The notes under the pieces were generated by a model that was given only the letters and a program-made list of their open reading frames with translations, made no database searches and was not told where the DNA came from. Below are positions 1 through 8,349 of a stretch of 64,000 bases of DNA, piece by piece. A program made the translations under genes and the position numbers. Origin of the DNA: Diplocloster modestus (GTDB lineage: Bacteria > Bacillota > Clostridia > Lachnospirales > Lachnospiraceae); assembly GCF_019042245.1 (NCBI RefSeq), contig NZ_JAHQCX010000004.1, positions 310,001 through 374,000 on the forward strand. The letters are read 5' to 3'. Numbering within the stretch: the stretch's first letter is position 1; every line of letters starts with the position of its first letter.

Positions 1-63
1 ATAATATACTGTCATCCGCAGTTTTCCCCTGAGATGCTATGTCAGGCGTATTTGTATCTTTCT

Positions 64-2427
64 CTATATCCTTCTGGTTGTCAGCGGTGTGTGGATCTGC
101 GGGAATTCCACAGTGACCACGAACAGGTCTGCGATAGTCTCCACAGTCATCCTGCCTCCGCAGGCCTCCGTAAAGCTCTTCGCGATCGACAGGCCCAGAC
201 CGCTGCCGCCGTCTGTCCGGCTTGAGTCGCCCCTTGTAAAACGTTCCGTAAAATTTACGTCGGCAGGGATCTCCGAAGCGGACGTATTTTTCACACTTGC
301 CACCGCGACCGAACCGTCTGTTTTCAGGTTCACGTATATGCGGGAACCGTCCAGGGAATACCGCAGTGCATTTTGCAGCAGGTTCTGGAACACCCGGTAC
401 AGGCGCTGCCCATCCGCCATGATCAGGATCTCTTCTTCCGGGATATCGGTCTTTATCTGGACCTTACTGCCGGCAATCCGTTCAGACATGTCTGCCAGGG
501 TTTGGCGGAGCAGCTTGCCCAGATCCAGCGCTTCGATCTCTACCGGCAGCTGCCCGGAGGCCGCTTTGCTCACTTCAAAGACATCCTGCACCATTTCTTT
601 TAATTTCTGAGATTTGCTGTCCAGGATCTGTACATAATCTCTGATGTAATCCGGCAGCCCTTCTTCCTGTTTGAGAAGCTCCACATAGCTGATGATGGAG
701 GTCAGCGGGGTCTTGATGTCGTGGGATACATTGGACACCAGTTCCACTTTCATGCGTTCGCTCTTGATCTGCTCTTTTACCGCGGTATCCATACCTTTGC
801 GGATATCATTCAGATCCTGCACGGCCCCGGCCAGGTCACTGTCCGGCTGAACCTGCAGTTCACTGGTGATCGCTCCGTCGCGCACAGTCTTGATCTGATC
901 GATGAGCGTTCCCGTATCCTGCATCAGCCGTTCATTTTTCTTCATGTAATACATCTGCATATAGATCATCAAAACAGCACCCAGAACCACCAAAATCATC
1001 AGGATCAGAAGCGGTACGATCTCATATCCGCCGGCCAGGCAAAAGATCAACAGACTGGCAGCCGACAGTAAAATGAGCACGGCCGCTACAACGATCAATG
1101 GTATACACCGGTGCACAACCCGCCTCTGAAACGGAAGTTTTAAGTCCGCAGCACGGAACGCGCCCGCAATATGTCCGCTGATACTCTGTTTCCATACCTT
1201 TTGATTGTATCTGTTATCATTTACAAACAGATAGATAATCCAGAACAGTCCGACCAGCCCGGCTGGCCACGCAAACATTTCCTGGAATAATTCCCGAAAC
1301 ATGCCTGTATAGAATTCTCCATACCGGATTCTCATGAAGATTTCGCTCCACCAATAGCCGGAACGAAATAGTACGAGTCCCAGAGCCAATAGCAGCAGGA
1401 TAAGCTTTACCTCATACCAGATTTTTCCTGTTATTTTGGCTATCCGCTGATCCGCCCGCTTCTTATCTTTACGCAGGATAAGATAGACAACGATCAGGAG
1501 GACTCCCACCGCCAGTGAGGCAGCTAATGCGATGTATCGGCCCTTTTCCTGCCGCTGGTTATATTCGATCCAGTACAGTCGGTTGTAGAGCTGCCTGGAG
1601 GAGTCTTTCGCATACTCCCCTTTGATATAGAGCTTTGGCGACTTGGCCGCGGCTATGGTAACGGTAGCTTTCTGGGTTTCCTCATCCACAGTAAAGTTCT
1701 TATAACCGGGTACGTACCAGTCACTGTCCTCCCGGTAGTAACCATCCTTGTACACATCTATCTCTTTGCCGTCTTTTCGCATCTTCACTGTATTGCCGTC
1801 AAAGTACATCAGGAAGTTGTAGTCTTTGGGCGCGGCCATACCAGCGCCATCCAGTTGTGTGCCCTCGGCGTTCGTGTAAACGGTTCCGTCGTTATAGGTG
1901 ATCCGATACAAGATATTTTTGTCATCTTTGATCGCATTGTGATACTGCTCGGCTCTCTTCTTATTCTCCTCTTTGGAGCTGTAATCACCGTTTCCATATA
2001 CACCGTACTCGTAACCATCGTAATCGTCATAATCACTGCTGTAATCCCCGATCGCTTCGGTAACTTCATTCGGATAATCCTCACTCAGGCTCCAGCTCCA
2101 ATCGCCGGTTCCGCTCTCGACCGCATATGCCTGCGCGATGTCTTCATAATAAGTGTCCGCACCGGAGTAATAGTTATACGCACGATAACCGTTTCCCCAG
2201 AGAGGCCCGCCGGTAGCCATCGCCAGAAAATTTTCCAGGTAATCCGCCATCTGCCAGCGGAATTCTCCTGTATTCTGATAATCTTCCTCAAAGGCTTCCG
2301 TTATCTGCGCCTTCCATGAGGATCTGGAGGATAATAAATAGACGGAATCTATGATACCGGACAGTAACAGGGTTATCCCCAGAAAAAATGCGGTAAAACT
2401 AATGATGCTTTTCCATTTTGTAGCCAA
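64..2427 (-). CDS. Membrane sensor histidine kinase
   Basis: A 787-residue sensor kinase that should phosphorylate the response regulator encoded just upstream. There is a membrane helix at about residues 8-30. A large extracytoplasmic domain follows, with an Asp/Tyr/Gly-rich stretch near 125-150. Several more helices lie between about 297 and 490. The C-terminal kinase core carries the H-box VSHDIKTPLTS (His near 569), the N-box NLLQNALRYS and the G-box GGSGLGLSIAK. The start codon is TTG, 29 nt inside the regulator gene, and is supported by an AAGGTGG site about 9 nt upstream; no in-frame ATG gives a comparable N-terminus. The overlap implies translational coupling. The stimulus is unknown. 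The extra membrane segments between sensor and kinase make it longer than a simple two-helix OmpR-partner kinase. Confidence 0.93.
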   Translation of the reverse strand: MATKWKSIISFTAFFLGITLLLSGIIDSVYLLSSRSSWKAQITEAFEEDYQNTGEFRWQMADYLENFLAMATGGPLWGNGYRAYNYYSGADTYYEDIAQAYAVESGTGDWSWSLSEDYPNEVTEAIGDYSSDYDDYDGYEYGVYGNGDYSSKEENKKRAEQYHNAIKDDKNILYRITYNDGTVYTNAEGTQLDGAGMAAPKDYNFLMYFDGNTVKMRKDGKEIDVYKDGYYREDSDWYVPGYKNFTVDEETQKATVTIAAAKSPKLYIKGEYAKDSSRQLYNRLYWIEYNQRQEKGRYIALAASLAVGVLLIVVYLILRKDKKRADQRIAKITGKIWYEVKLILLLLALGLVLFRSGYWWSEIFMRIRYGEFYTGMFRELFQEMFAWPAGLVGLFWIIYLFVNDNRYNQKVWKQSISGHIAGAFRAADLKLPFQRRVVHRCIPLIVVAAVLILLSAASLLIFCLAGGYEIVPLLILMILVVLGAVLMIYMQMYYMKKNERLMQDTGTLIDQIKTVRDGAITSELQVQPDSDLAGAVQDLNDIRKGMDTAVKEQIKSERMKVELVSNVSHDIKTPLTSIISYVELLKQEEGLPDYIRDYVQILDSKSQKLKEMVQDVFEVSKAASGQLPVEIEALDLGKLLRQTLADMSERIAGSKVQIKTDIPEEEILIMADGQRLYRVFQNLLQNALRYSLDGSRIYVNLKTDGSVAVASVKNTSASEIPADVNFTERFTRGDSSRTDGGSGLGLSIAKSFTEACGGRMTVETIADLFVVTVEFPQIHTPLTTRRI

Positions 2428-3100
2428 TTCCCCACACCACCTTTATATATTCTGGTTCTTTTGGATTGAGTTCGATTTTTTCCCGGATGCGTCTGATATG
2501 GACCATAACCGTATTTTCCGGTGCGAAGGCCTCTTCTTCCCATACTCTCCGGTAGATCTCCTCGGCCGGAAATACTCTGCCCAGATTCCGCATCAGCAGA
2601 TCGACGATCTTCGTCTCTGTGGCCGTCAGCTTGACCGGTTCCTGATCCGCATATAATACACGCTCATCGGTCCGGTAGCTGAGCCTTCCATTGAAGATTT
2701 CACTGGATACCACGGAAGCATTGATGTCTCCCAGGCTTGTATACCTCCTCAGATGACTGCGCACCCGCGCCACCAGTTCCTGCGGATCGTACGGTTTGGT
2801 CACATAATCATCGGCTCCCATGGAAAGACCCAGGACCTTATCCGTATTCTCACTCTTGGCACTTAAGACGATGATCGGCAGATTCTTTCTCTCCCGTATC
2901 TTCATCACAGCGGACAGACCGTCTAACTTCGGCATCATCACATCGATTAATATCAACTGTACCGGATATTCCGCGATCTTCTGTAATGCTTCCAGGCCGT
3001 CGTAGGCTTTTTGAACCGTGTAGCCTTCCTTTTCCAGCAGGATCGATATGGCTTTTACTATCTCTTTGTCGTCGTCTACGACCAGTACACATCCGTTCAT
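2399..3100 (-). CDS. OmpR/VanR-type response regulator
   Basis: A 233-residue two-component regulator. The N-terminal receiver domain has the acidic pocket VVDDD (residues 7-11), phospho-acceptor Asp53 in LILIDVMMP, and the conserved Lys in VTKPYDP. The C-terminal half is a winged-helix DNA-binding domain (about 130-228) of the OmpR type. The ribosome binding site AAGGAGG lies 7 nt before the ATG. It is the first gene of the pair and overlaps the kinase by 29 nt. Direct repeats upstream suggest autoregulation. Target genes cannot be named from the sequence. Confidence 0.95.
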   Translation of the reverse strand: MNGCVLVVDDDKEIVKAISILLEKEGYTVQKAYDGLEALQKIAEYPVQLILIDVMMPKLDGLSAVMKIRERKNLPIIVLSAKSENTDKVLGLSMGADDYVTKPYDPQELVARVRSHLRRYTSLGDINASVVSSEIFNGRLSYRTDERVLYADQEPVKLTATETKIVDLLMRNLGRVFPAEEIYRRVWEEEAFAPENTVMVHIRRIREKIELNPKEPEYIKVVWGIGYKMEKHH

Positions 3101-3141
3101 CTGATCTCCTCCTTAAGAACAATCCTATCATAATATGGATA

Positions 3142-3181
3142 TCTTACAAACACGCGGGTATATTTCTTACGAAAATCTTAC
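3142..3181 (-). promoter_or_regulatory. Direct repeats upstream of the response regulator
   Basis: On the minus strand GTAAGA occurs twice with an 11-nt period (3165-3181) and again about two helical turns closer to the gene (3142-3147). A TATGAT-like -10 lies near 3126-3131 without a good -35. Eleven-nt direct repeats are the usual binding geometry of OmpR-family regulators, so autoregulation is inferred. Confidence 0.4.
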
Positions 3182-3515
3182 ATTTACTTATAAGGGTAAC
3201 TTGTGCTGATGCTTATTGATGGTCTTGTTGACTGAAAGTTCTTTTATGGGGTGCTTTAGGTTTAAAAGATTGTTTTATTATAACATGGTACTGTTCGAAA
3301 AGCATTATGGAAAAGATGCCGATGCATGGCGTAAATGGTATGGTGGATAATTTTTATAGGTTGATTTTGAAAATAAAAATGTAACAAATTTTGGATTCCA
3401 CAAAAATTGTTACATTCTTTGATACGCTTTTACTTTTGTTTATTTTCATTTTTGATATCGCGTCTTGAAAAATTTAACGCTTTTCCTCAGCAATCTTCAG
3501 ATCACTAGTGCATTA
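3182..3515. other. Intergenic stretch with an AT-rich hairpin
   Basis: No gene is seen. An inverted repeat with 14 of 15 matching positions and a 9-nt loop lies at 3378-3416. It has no clear T-run, so it could be a trailer-end structure of the CRISPR transcript or a protein site. Confidence 0.4.
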
Positions 3516-4084
3516 TTTTACATCCACGCTCTCCATGCGGAGAGCGACTAACAGGCTGGTTATTCTGGACATGTGGCAGAGATTTCAATCCACGCCCTCC
3601 ATGCGGAGAGCGACGATCTATACCATGGATTATGCATCCGATGCCATATTTCAATCCACGCCCTCCATGCGGAGAGCGACCCGACTGCTTAATGTCGGAG
3701 AAAGAGGAATAAAATATTTCAATCCACGCCCTCCATGCGGAGAGCGACACACTCGAAATAAGTGTATAATAAAGATAGTTAAGATTTCAATCCACGCCCT
3801 CCATGCGGAGAGCGACAACTCATCCATGATAATCACGGTTGGTTTTTCCGATTTCAATCCACGCCCTCCATGCGGAGAGCGACCAATACTGATCGTTAGA
3901 GATCCGTCCGCCGCAGATTTCAATCCACGCCCTCCATGCGGAGAGCGACGCAAGGTGATGGGGATGATCCGGACAACGAAACGATTTCAATCCACGCCCT
4001 CCATGCGGAGAGCGACAAGTTGCGGCCGAACCAAACAGCAAGAAGGAGGATATTTCAATCCACGCCCTCCATGCGGAGAGCGAC
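3516..4084 (-). CRISPR. Type I-C CRISPR array, 9 repeats and 8 spacers
   Basis: Nine 33-nt repeats start at 3516, 3582, 3648, 3716, 3784, 3851, 3917, 3984 and 4052. The eight spacers are 33-35 nt. Read on the minus strand the repeat begins GTCGCTCTCCGC and ends GTGGATTGAAAT, the type I-C pattern. Eight repeats are identical. The repeat at 3516-3548 is degenerate in its crRNA-side 3' part, which marks the old, leader-distal end. The array is therefore transcribed on the minus strand from a leader above 4084. No effector cas genes (cas3, cas5, cas7, cas8) are in the window and the neighbouring adaptation genes are wrecked, so the array is an orphan unless Cas proteins are supplied from elsewhere. 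Confidence 0.98.
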
Positions 4085-4254
4085 AGCAAATCTAAACAAA
4101 ATTATTTCACTAATTTATCTAATTTCAACCAATATAACCAAAAACAAGCAAAAAACTTCCTAACTATTTAGCTTCAATTAACTTATTTATATAAATTTAC
4201 AATAAATTTCAGGTGCGAATGTCCCGTGGATTATATGTTCACTTCACATTCGCA
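4085..4254 (-). promoter_or_regulatory. CRISPR leader
   Basis: About 170 nt of AT-rich sequence lie between the newest repeat (4052-4084) and the cas2 remnant. They contain a perfect 10-nt inverted repeat, GTGCGAATGT at 4213-4222 with its complement at 4246-4255. I recall a similar inverted repeat after cas2 in other type I-C loci. Confidence 0.7.
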
Positions 4255-4554
4255 CTAAAAAACCAACGGCTCAGTTCCATCAAATCTGGGTTTTGCCCCT
4301 ATATATTCCACCTTACTCTTGTACTTATCTCCCAAGTAGTAAAACCTTCAAATTATCTACCTTTTTATCAATAATTTTCTCTAGTAAAGCCTTTACTTGT
4401 CTGCACTTAACAGCATCCATGCTCCACTCAAATACTGAATTCCGGACACGTTGTCCATAATTCACACACTGCTTCGCAGCTCTTCGTATCTAGTTTTTCC
4501 TGCAGCAGTTTCAGTATCTACATCATATGATATCAATACGAGAATACATATCAT
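4255..4554 (-). pseudogene. cas2: cas2 remnant with two frameshifts
   Basis: Three reading frames in succession spell a type I-C Cas2, a CRISPR spacer-acquisition nuclease-fold protein. The start reads ILVLISYDVDTETAAGK and meets a stop. A second frame continues QCVNYGQRVRNSVFEW through a KALLEKIID stretch. A third ends YKSKVEYIGAKPRFDG and EPLVF at a stop. The order and spacing match an intact ~96-residue Cas2. At least two frameshifts make it non-functional. It lies directly before the leader, its normal position. Confidence 0.85.
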
Positions 4555-4672
4555 CTACTTCCCCCCAAAAATAGTGATACTCATTCAGATAACCTCTGAT
4601 GTACCTGGCCAATAACATAGCCTGCACATGTGGGTCGATTCCCCATTCAATTTTTTCATCGAGAAAAGAATG
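4523..4672 (-). pseudogene. cas1: cas1 C-terminal remnant
   Basis: Only the last ~50 residues of Cas1 can be read: HSFLDEKIEWGIDPHVQAML followed by LARYIRGYLNEY, a typical Cas1 C-terminus. It then overlaps the cas2 start. Nothing of the preceding ~290 residues is present. The sequence joins directly to the end of the cas4 remnant in another frame, so an internal deletion removed most of cas1. Confidence 0.85.
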
Positions 4673-4900
4673 TTCTCAATGAACAGGTATTGCAGCTCTT
4701 TGACCATTTCACACCATATGTATAGTTTCTTTCATAAATTGATACATTTCCCTGGATATATCCTGCGTTTTTTCCATAGCCCAGTATCGAATGTGACTGA
4801 CAGACGCCTTTTTGTCTCGCCATAATACAAATAGCCATCTGGTATTGTACAACGCAGCATCTTTTCAAGGCAAAGAGACTGTCTATTGAAGTTTATCCAC
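4656..4900 (-). pseudogene. cas4: cas4 C-terminal remnant, frameshifted
   Basis: The C-terminal third of a Cas4 nuclease is visible in two frames: CLEKMLRCTIPDGYLYYGET with RRLSVTFDTGL, then after a frameshift YERNYTYGVKWSKSCNTCSL, which keeps two of the iron-sulfur cysteines. The 5' part is missing. Within a few dozen bases the thiF-like coding sequence ends at 4932, so that joint is probably where the cas effector genes were lost. Confidence 0.8.
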
Positions 4901-4931
4901 ATCATTTTCTTTGGGAATTCCCCGCTTATAT

Positions 4932-5681
4932 TCAATTGGATTCGTTCCCCGCCTGCTTTTGCGCATGTCCTCCGCAGACCACGCAGCCGCTCTGCGGCTG
5001 AATTATCGTATGATGAAATTCCATGTTCACGCCGTCAAACCAGATATACTTCCCTTCGAATCCCTCGGTATGTCCGGTCAGTGCCAGCACCGCCATCTGG
5101 GCCTGGGCCATCCCGATCATGCCAGCCATGGTACCGAACGCGGCAGGCTCCCTATCATTTTCCATGGCCTGAGGATAGAGGCAGGCCAGACAGGGACCTC
5201 CGGCCTGCTTTACATAGAACAGACAGCCGCCCCATCCATTGATACCGCCGTCGATCAATGGGATATTTCTGCGGACACAGGCTTCGTTTAAAAGGAGCCT
5301 TGTCTCCAGATTGTCTACCGCGGCGATGACCAGATCGAACTCTTCTGCCAGATCCGCGTTTGCCCTGGTCAGCCGATATGTATACACTTCCGACTGGATG
5401 CCAGGGGAAAACCGGGCCAGCCATGCGGCGGCCACCTCAGTTTTCCATCTGCCGATGTCCGCAGGTGTATACAGAAATTGACGGTTCAGATTATTAAGTG
5501 TGATCCTGTCATGATCCATGATCCCGATCCGCCCGATACCCGCGCCGGCAAGTCCTTGAAGTACCGAGCAGCCAAGTCCCCCAGCCCCGACCAGCAGGAT
5601 GGAGGCTGCGAACAGTTTTTTCTGTCCGCTTCCCTGCAGATATTTTAATTTCTCCTGTCTGTTATACCGCTGGATATCCAT
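4932..5681 (-). CDS. ThiF/MoeB-family adenylyltransferase of the AOR operon
   Basis: About 249 residues. Members of this E1-like family adenylate the C-terminal glycine of ThiS or MoaD proteins before sulfur transfer. Visible features are RYNRQ near the N-terminus, the nucleotide loop GAGGLG, the catalytic Asp region VDNLETRLLLN, and two CxxC pairs (CLAC and CVVC) expected to bind zinc. The start at 5681 is chosen because MoeB-type proteins begin just before RYNRQ and a G-rich site precedes this ATG; an upstream ATG at 5714 is possible. It is the last gene of the aldehyde oxidoreductase operon, right after the MoaD-like gene. It therefore probably activates that carrier for tungstopterin or molybdopterin synthesis. 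A thiamine role is the less likely alternative. Confidence 0.85.
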   Translation of the reverse strand: MDIQRYNRQEKLKYLQGSGQKKLFAASILLVGAGGLGCSVLQGLAGAGIGRIGIMDHDRITLNNLNRQFLYTPADIGRWKTEVAAAWLARFSPGIQSEVYTYRLTRANADLAEEFDLVIAAVDNLETRLLLNEACVRRNIPLIDGGINGWGGCLFYVKQAGGPCLACLYPQAMENDREPAAFGTMAGMIGMAQAQMAVLALTGHTEGFEGKYIWFDGVNMEFHHTIIQPQSGCVVCGGHAQKQAGNESN

Positions 5682-5741
5682 TTTCCCCCCCGATACGTGC
5701 GTCTTTTCGCACATATAGATCTGGTGGAACAGGTCGATTAC

Positions 5742-5990
5742 TTAACCGCCTCCGCACAGCGGTAAAAAACGTATTTCGTCCTGATCCTGAATCTTGGTAC
5801 GGTAATTTCCAGTGTTCAGAATCCCTTTGCCGTTTACGGTAATAAGGCTTCTCTTCGCTTCGGCGTATGCCTCTTTTCCATAAACTGTCTTAATATGCTT
5901 CAGACACTCTTTGATATCTTCCCCGGGACAGACCTCCTGTTCCGCGCCGGTCAATTCCCTCAGTTCCCCGTAATACTTCAGATACGCCAT
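5742..5990 (-). CDS. MoaD/ThiS-like sulfur carrier
   Basis: An 82-residue ubiquitin-fold sulfur carrier ending in LPLCGGG. The terminal Gly-Gly is the site that is adenylated and thiocarboxylated. It lies between the aldehyde ferredoxin oxidoreductase and the ThiF-like activator, 16 nt after the former. The likely job is donating sulfur to the pterin dithiolene of the oxidoreductase cofactor. Similar small MoaD-like genes are often found next to AOR genes. Confidence 0.85.
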   Translation of the reverse strand: MAYLKYYGELRELTGAEQEVCPGEDIKECLKHIKTVYGKEAYAEAKRSLITVNGKGILNTGNYRTKIQDQDEIRFLPLCGGG

Positions 5991-6006
5991 TTTCCCACGC
6001 CCCCCC

Positions 6007-7896
6007 TCAATCGTACAACTTCAGCTGCTTGCGTTTCCGCTTCGCCGGATAACCGTCCTTCCCCCATCCCCGTACCTGATAGTAGCGGGGAAGCATTTGC
6101 TTAAGCTTAACCACGGTATCCGGGTTATCACTGTCCTGCGGTGTCTTGGTCAGCCGCTCCGGCAATGCGTCATCTTTTGCGGTCATACCTTCCCGGTAGT
6201 TGTACATCCGTTCCAGGTTGTATCCCCTCTCACCGATCTGCATAAACTTACCGGTTGTCATCGGAAGTCCGGTAATCAGTTTCAGTGTCTGGGCATGCGG
6301 CAGCAGATACATGGAATTAAATGGAAGAAGTCCGGGCATGAGTTTCCACATGATTCCCAGAACCCCACGGGCCGCCAGCAGTGCTTTACCGCAGAACTTC
6401 GTGAACCAGTGGGAAGGACCCAGGCGGAAGAGAAAGGACGGAATCATGCTGTAAGCGGTAAACAGGCAGAAACCAGCTCCGGATACGGCCTCCATCGTAT
6501 TTTGCAGCATGACGGTCAGCTCCGGTTTTCCCTTTGTGGACAGCGGGTCCGCGGAGATCACGCCCACAGACTCGAACAGGGCCAGATACCCTCCGTTCAG
6601 ATGGCAGCCGCCCCGGTTCGACGTGGCATAGCCAAGGCCCATTCCAACCGACTGCCTGGGTTCATAGGAAGCTAATTCCAGCCCTTTGGCATGGATCGCC
6701 GCCGCCTCATGTCCATAGCGCTCTGCCAGCCATTTGGAACCATTCGCCAGCTCATCGCAGATGCCTTCCCGATAAGCGATCTTGCGGATCACTTCCGTCA
6801 GGTTGTCGGTGCGGCCGAATTCCACACCAAAATCCGCGATTCCCTGTTCCTTTAATTCCATGGCAAAGGCAATGGTCCCGCCCAGGGATATGGTATCCAT
6901 TCCCAGCTCATCCGCCAGATAATTTACTTCATTGATGATATCCAGATCCGCATTTTCAATGTTCGATCCAAACAGGCCCACCGTCTCATACTCCGGCCCT
7001 TTGACTTCCACATCGTGAACCTTCACCCGCCGCTCGCAGCGCACCGGGCAGCTGGTACAGCCGCTGTTTTTCACCAGCTTGGTGTCCGCCAGCCGCTCAC
7101 CGCTGATCTCATCCGCGTGCTCATAAGAACCTTTCTGGAAATTCCGCGTGGGCAGCGCATCTGAGGCGTTGGCTTTGTTCACCAGCCCGGCGCTGCCGTA
7201 TTTCGGAAGGGACGCTCCGGTCATCGGATGATGCTGCAGGAAGCGGACCCATTTCTCCACATACTCATCAAAGCCTTCCCGGTCATAGATATAGGGTTCC
7301 TTCGTTCCGTAGGCCACACAGGCTTTTAGGTTCTTCGATCCCATGACAGCTCCTGCGCCGCACCGCCCGGCCACCCGTTCGCCGGATACCGCGCAGGCAT
7401 ACCGCACCAGATGTTCGCCTGCGGGTCCGATCACCAGTTTTCCGTATTCCTGGGGAAATTGTTTCTGTACCTCCTGTGCCTCCATTCCCCACAATTCCCT
7501 GGCAGATTTTAAATGGATTTCCCCGTCGATCATCATGAGATAACAGGGATTTTTCGCCCGTCCTGTGATAATGAGCCCGTCATAACCGGCTCTCTTTAAC
7601 ATCATCCCGAACGTCCCTCCGCAGTTGGAGGTGGCTATGCCACCGGTCATCACATTTTTGAAGCTCATATTAAACCGGCTGGAAGAGGGCGCTCCGGTTC
7701 CATTCGCCGGACAGGTATTAATGATCAGCATGGCCTCCGGCGCCAGAGGATCCAGGCCTGGAGATGTCAAGTCGTATAAAAGCCTGGAACCCATGATTTT
7801 TCCGCCGATATATTTTTCAAACATCTCCTGATTGATCGGATAGCGGGTGGCTTTTCTTCCGGTCAGATCTATTTTCGCATAAACCGGTAATCTCAC
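6007..7896 (-). CDS. Aldehyde ferredoxin oxidoreductase
   Basis: About 629 residues. This cytoplasmic tungsten (or molybdenum) bis-pterin enzyme interconverts aldehydes and carboxylic acids using ferredoxin. Family hallmarks are GGKIMGSRLLYDL and SNCGGTFGMMLKRAGYDGLI near the N-terminus, the [4Fe-4S] motif CTSCPVRC (C-x2-C-x3-C) in the middle, and a late Cys (GAGFCLFTAYS) expected as the fourth ligand. GTG at 7896 is chosen over the in-frame start at 7959. An AAAGGAGGT site lies 9 nt before it, the protein then starts at RLPVYAKIDLTG as in relatives, and the codon forms a GTGA overlap with the ferredoxin stop. The alcohol dehydrogenase upstream suggests an acid-to-aldehyde-to-alcohol route or its reverse. 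Confidence 0.95.
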   Translation of the reverse strand: MRLPVYAKIDLTGRKATRYPINQEMFEKYIGGKIMGSRLLYDLTSPGLDPLAPEAMLIINTCPANGTGAPSSSRFNMSFKNVMTGGIATSNCGGTFGMMLKRAGYDGLIITGRAKNPCYLMMIDGEIHLKSARELWGMEAQEVQKQFPQEYGKLVIGPAGEHLVRYACAVSGERVAGRCGAGAVMGSKNLKACVAYGTKEPYIYDREGFDEYVEKWVRFLQHHPMTGASLPKYGSAGLVNKANASDALPTRNFQKGSYEHADEISGERLADTKLVKNSGCTSCPVRCERRVKVHDVEVKGPEYETVGLFGSNIENADLDIINEVNYLADELGMDTISLGGTIAFAMELKEQGIADFGVEFGRTDNLTEVIRKIAYREGICDELANGSKWLAERYGHEAAAIHAKGLELASYEPRQSVGMGLGYATSNRGGCHLNGGYLALFESVGVISADPLSTKGKPELTVMLQNTMEAVSGAGFCLFTAYSMIPSFLFRLGPSHWFTKFCGKALLAARGVLGIMWKLMPGLLPFNSMYLLPHAQTLKLITGLPMTTGKFMQIGERGYNLERMYNYREGMTAKDDALPERLTKTPQDSDNPDTVVKLKQMLPRYYQVRGWGKDGYPAKRKRKQLKLYD

Positions 7897-8327
7897 AGCG
7901 CTCCCACCTCCTTTGCAGTTCCCATTCCGATCACGTGCAGCGGACAGATCTGTTCGCACAGACCGCAGCCGACGCAGGCTTTTTCATTGGCCAGCTGCGC
8001 GAATACCCGAATATCCCCTTTATACGCAGGAGGAGAGATCTTCAGCGCCTGGGCCCTGCAGATCTGCACGCACATAGAACAGGCGCTGCACCTGGCCGTG
8101 TCAATGATGGGCTTCCTCCATTCGGTCCTGGGAACTTTGGATACCTTAACCCCCTCCTGATCCAGGATCGCTTCCTTCGGACAGGCGCGGCCGCAGACTC
8201 CGCACTCCACACACCGCCTTGGGTCAATCTTATGTAAGTGTTTTGCCGCACCGGCAATCGCGCTCACCGGGCACAGGCGGGCGCAGAGGCCGCAGCCAAT
8301 GCAGGCTTCTGTTATCTGGTATGCCAT
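7893..8327 (-). CDS. Polyferredoxin with four [4Fe-4S] motifs
   Basis: A 144-residue electron carrier with four CxxCxxCxxxC motifs: CIGCGLCARLCP, CVECGVCGRACP, CSACSMCVQIC and CVGCGLCEQICP. It is cytoplasmic, with no signal peptide. It overlaps the oxidoreductase start by 4 nt, so the two are probably made together, and it is the likely electron partner or subunit of that enzyme. A GGAGGT site lies 10 nt before the ATG. Confidence 0.93.
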   Translation of the reverse strand: MAYQITEACIGCGLCARLCPVSAIAGAAKHLHKIDPRRCVECGVCGRACPKEAILDQEGVKVSKVPRTEWRKPIIDTARCSACSMCVQICRAQALKISPPAYKGDIRVFAQLANEKACVGCGLCEQICPLHVIGMGTAKEVGAL

Positions 8328-8349
8328 TTAGCCAGACACCTCCTGACGG

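Noticed and set aside
3271..3350. Peptide-like tail VLFEKHYGKDADAWRKWYGG on the plus strand
   Set aside because: Only ~25 residues with upstream stops and no recognisable family; too short to call a remnant.
3505..4163. Several overlapping open frames with repeated SAWRAWIEI or PCGERH peptides
   Set aside because: They are translations of the CRISPR repeats and spacers, not proteins.
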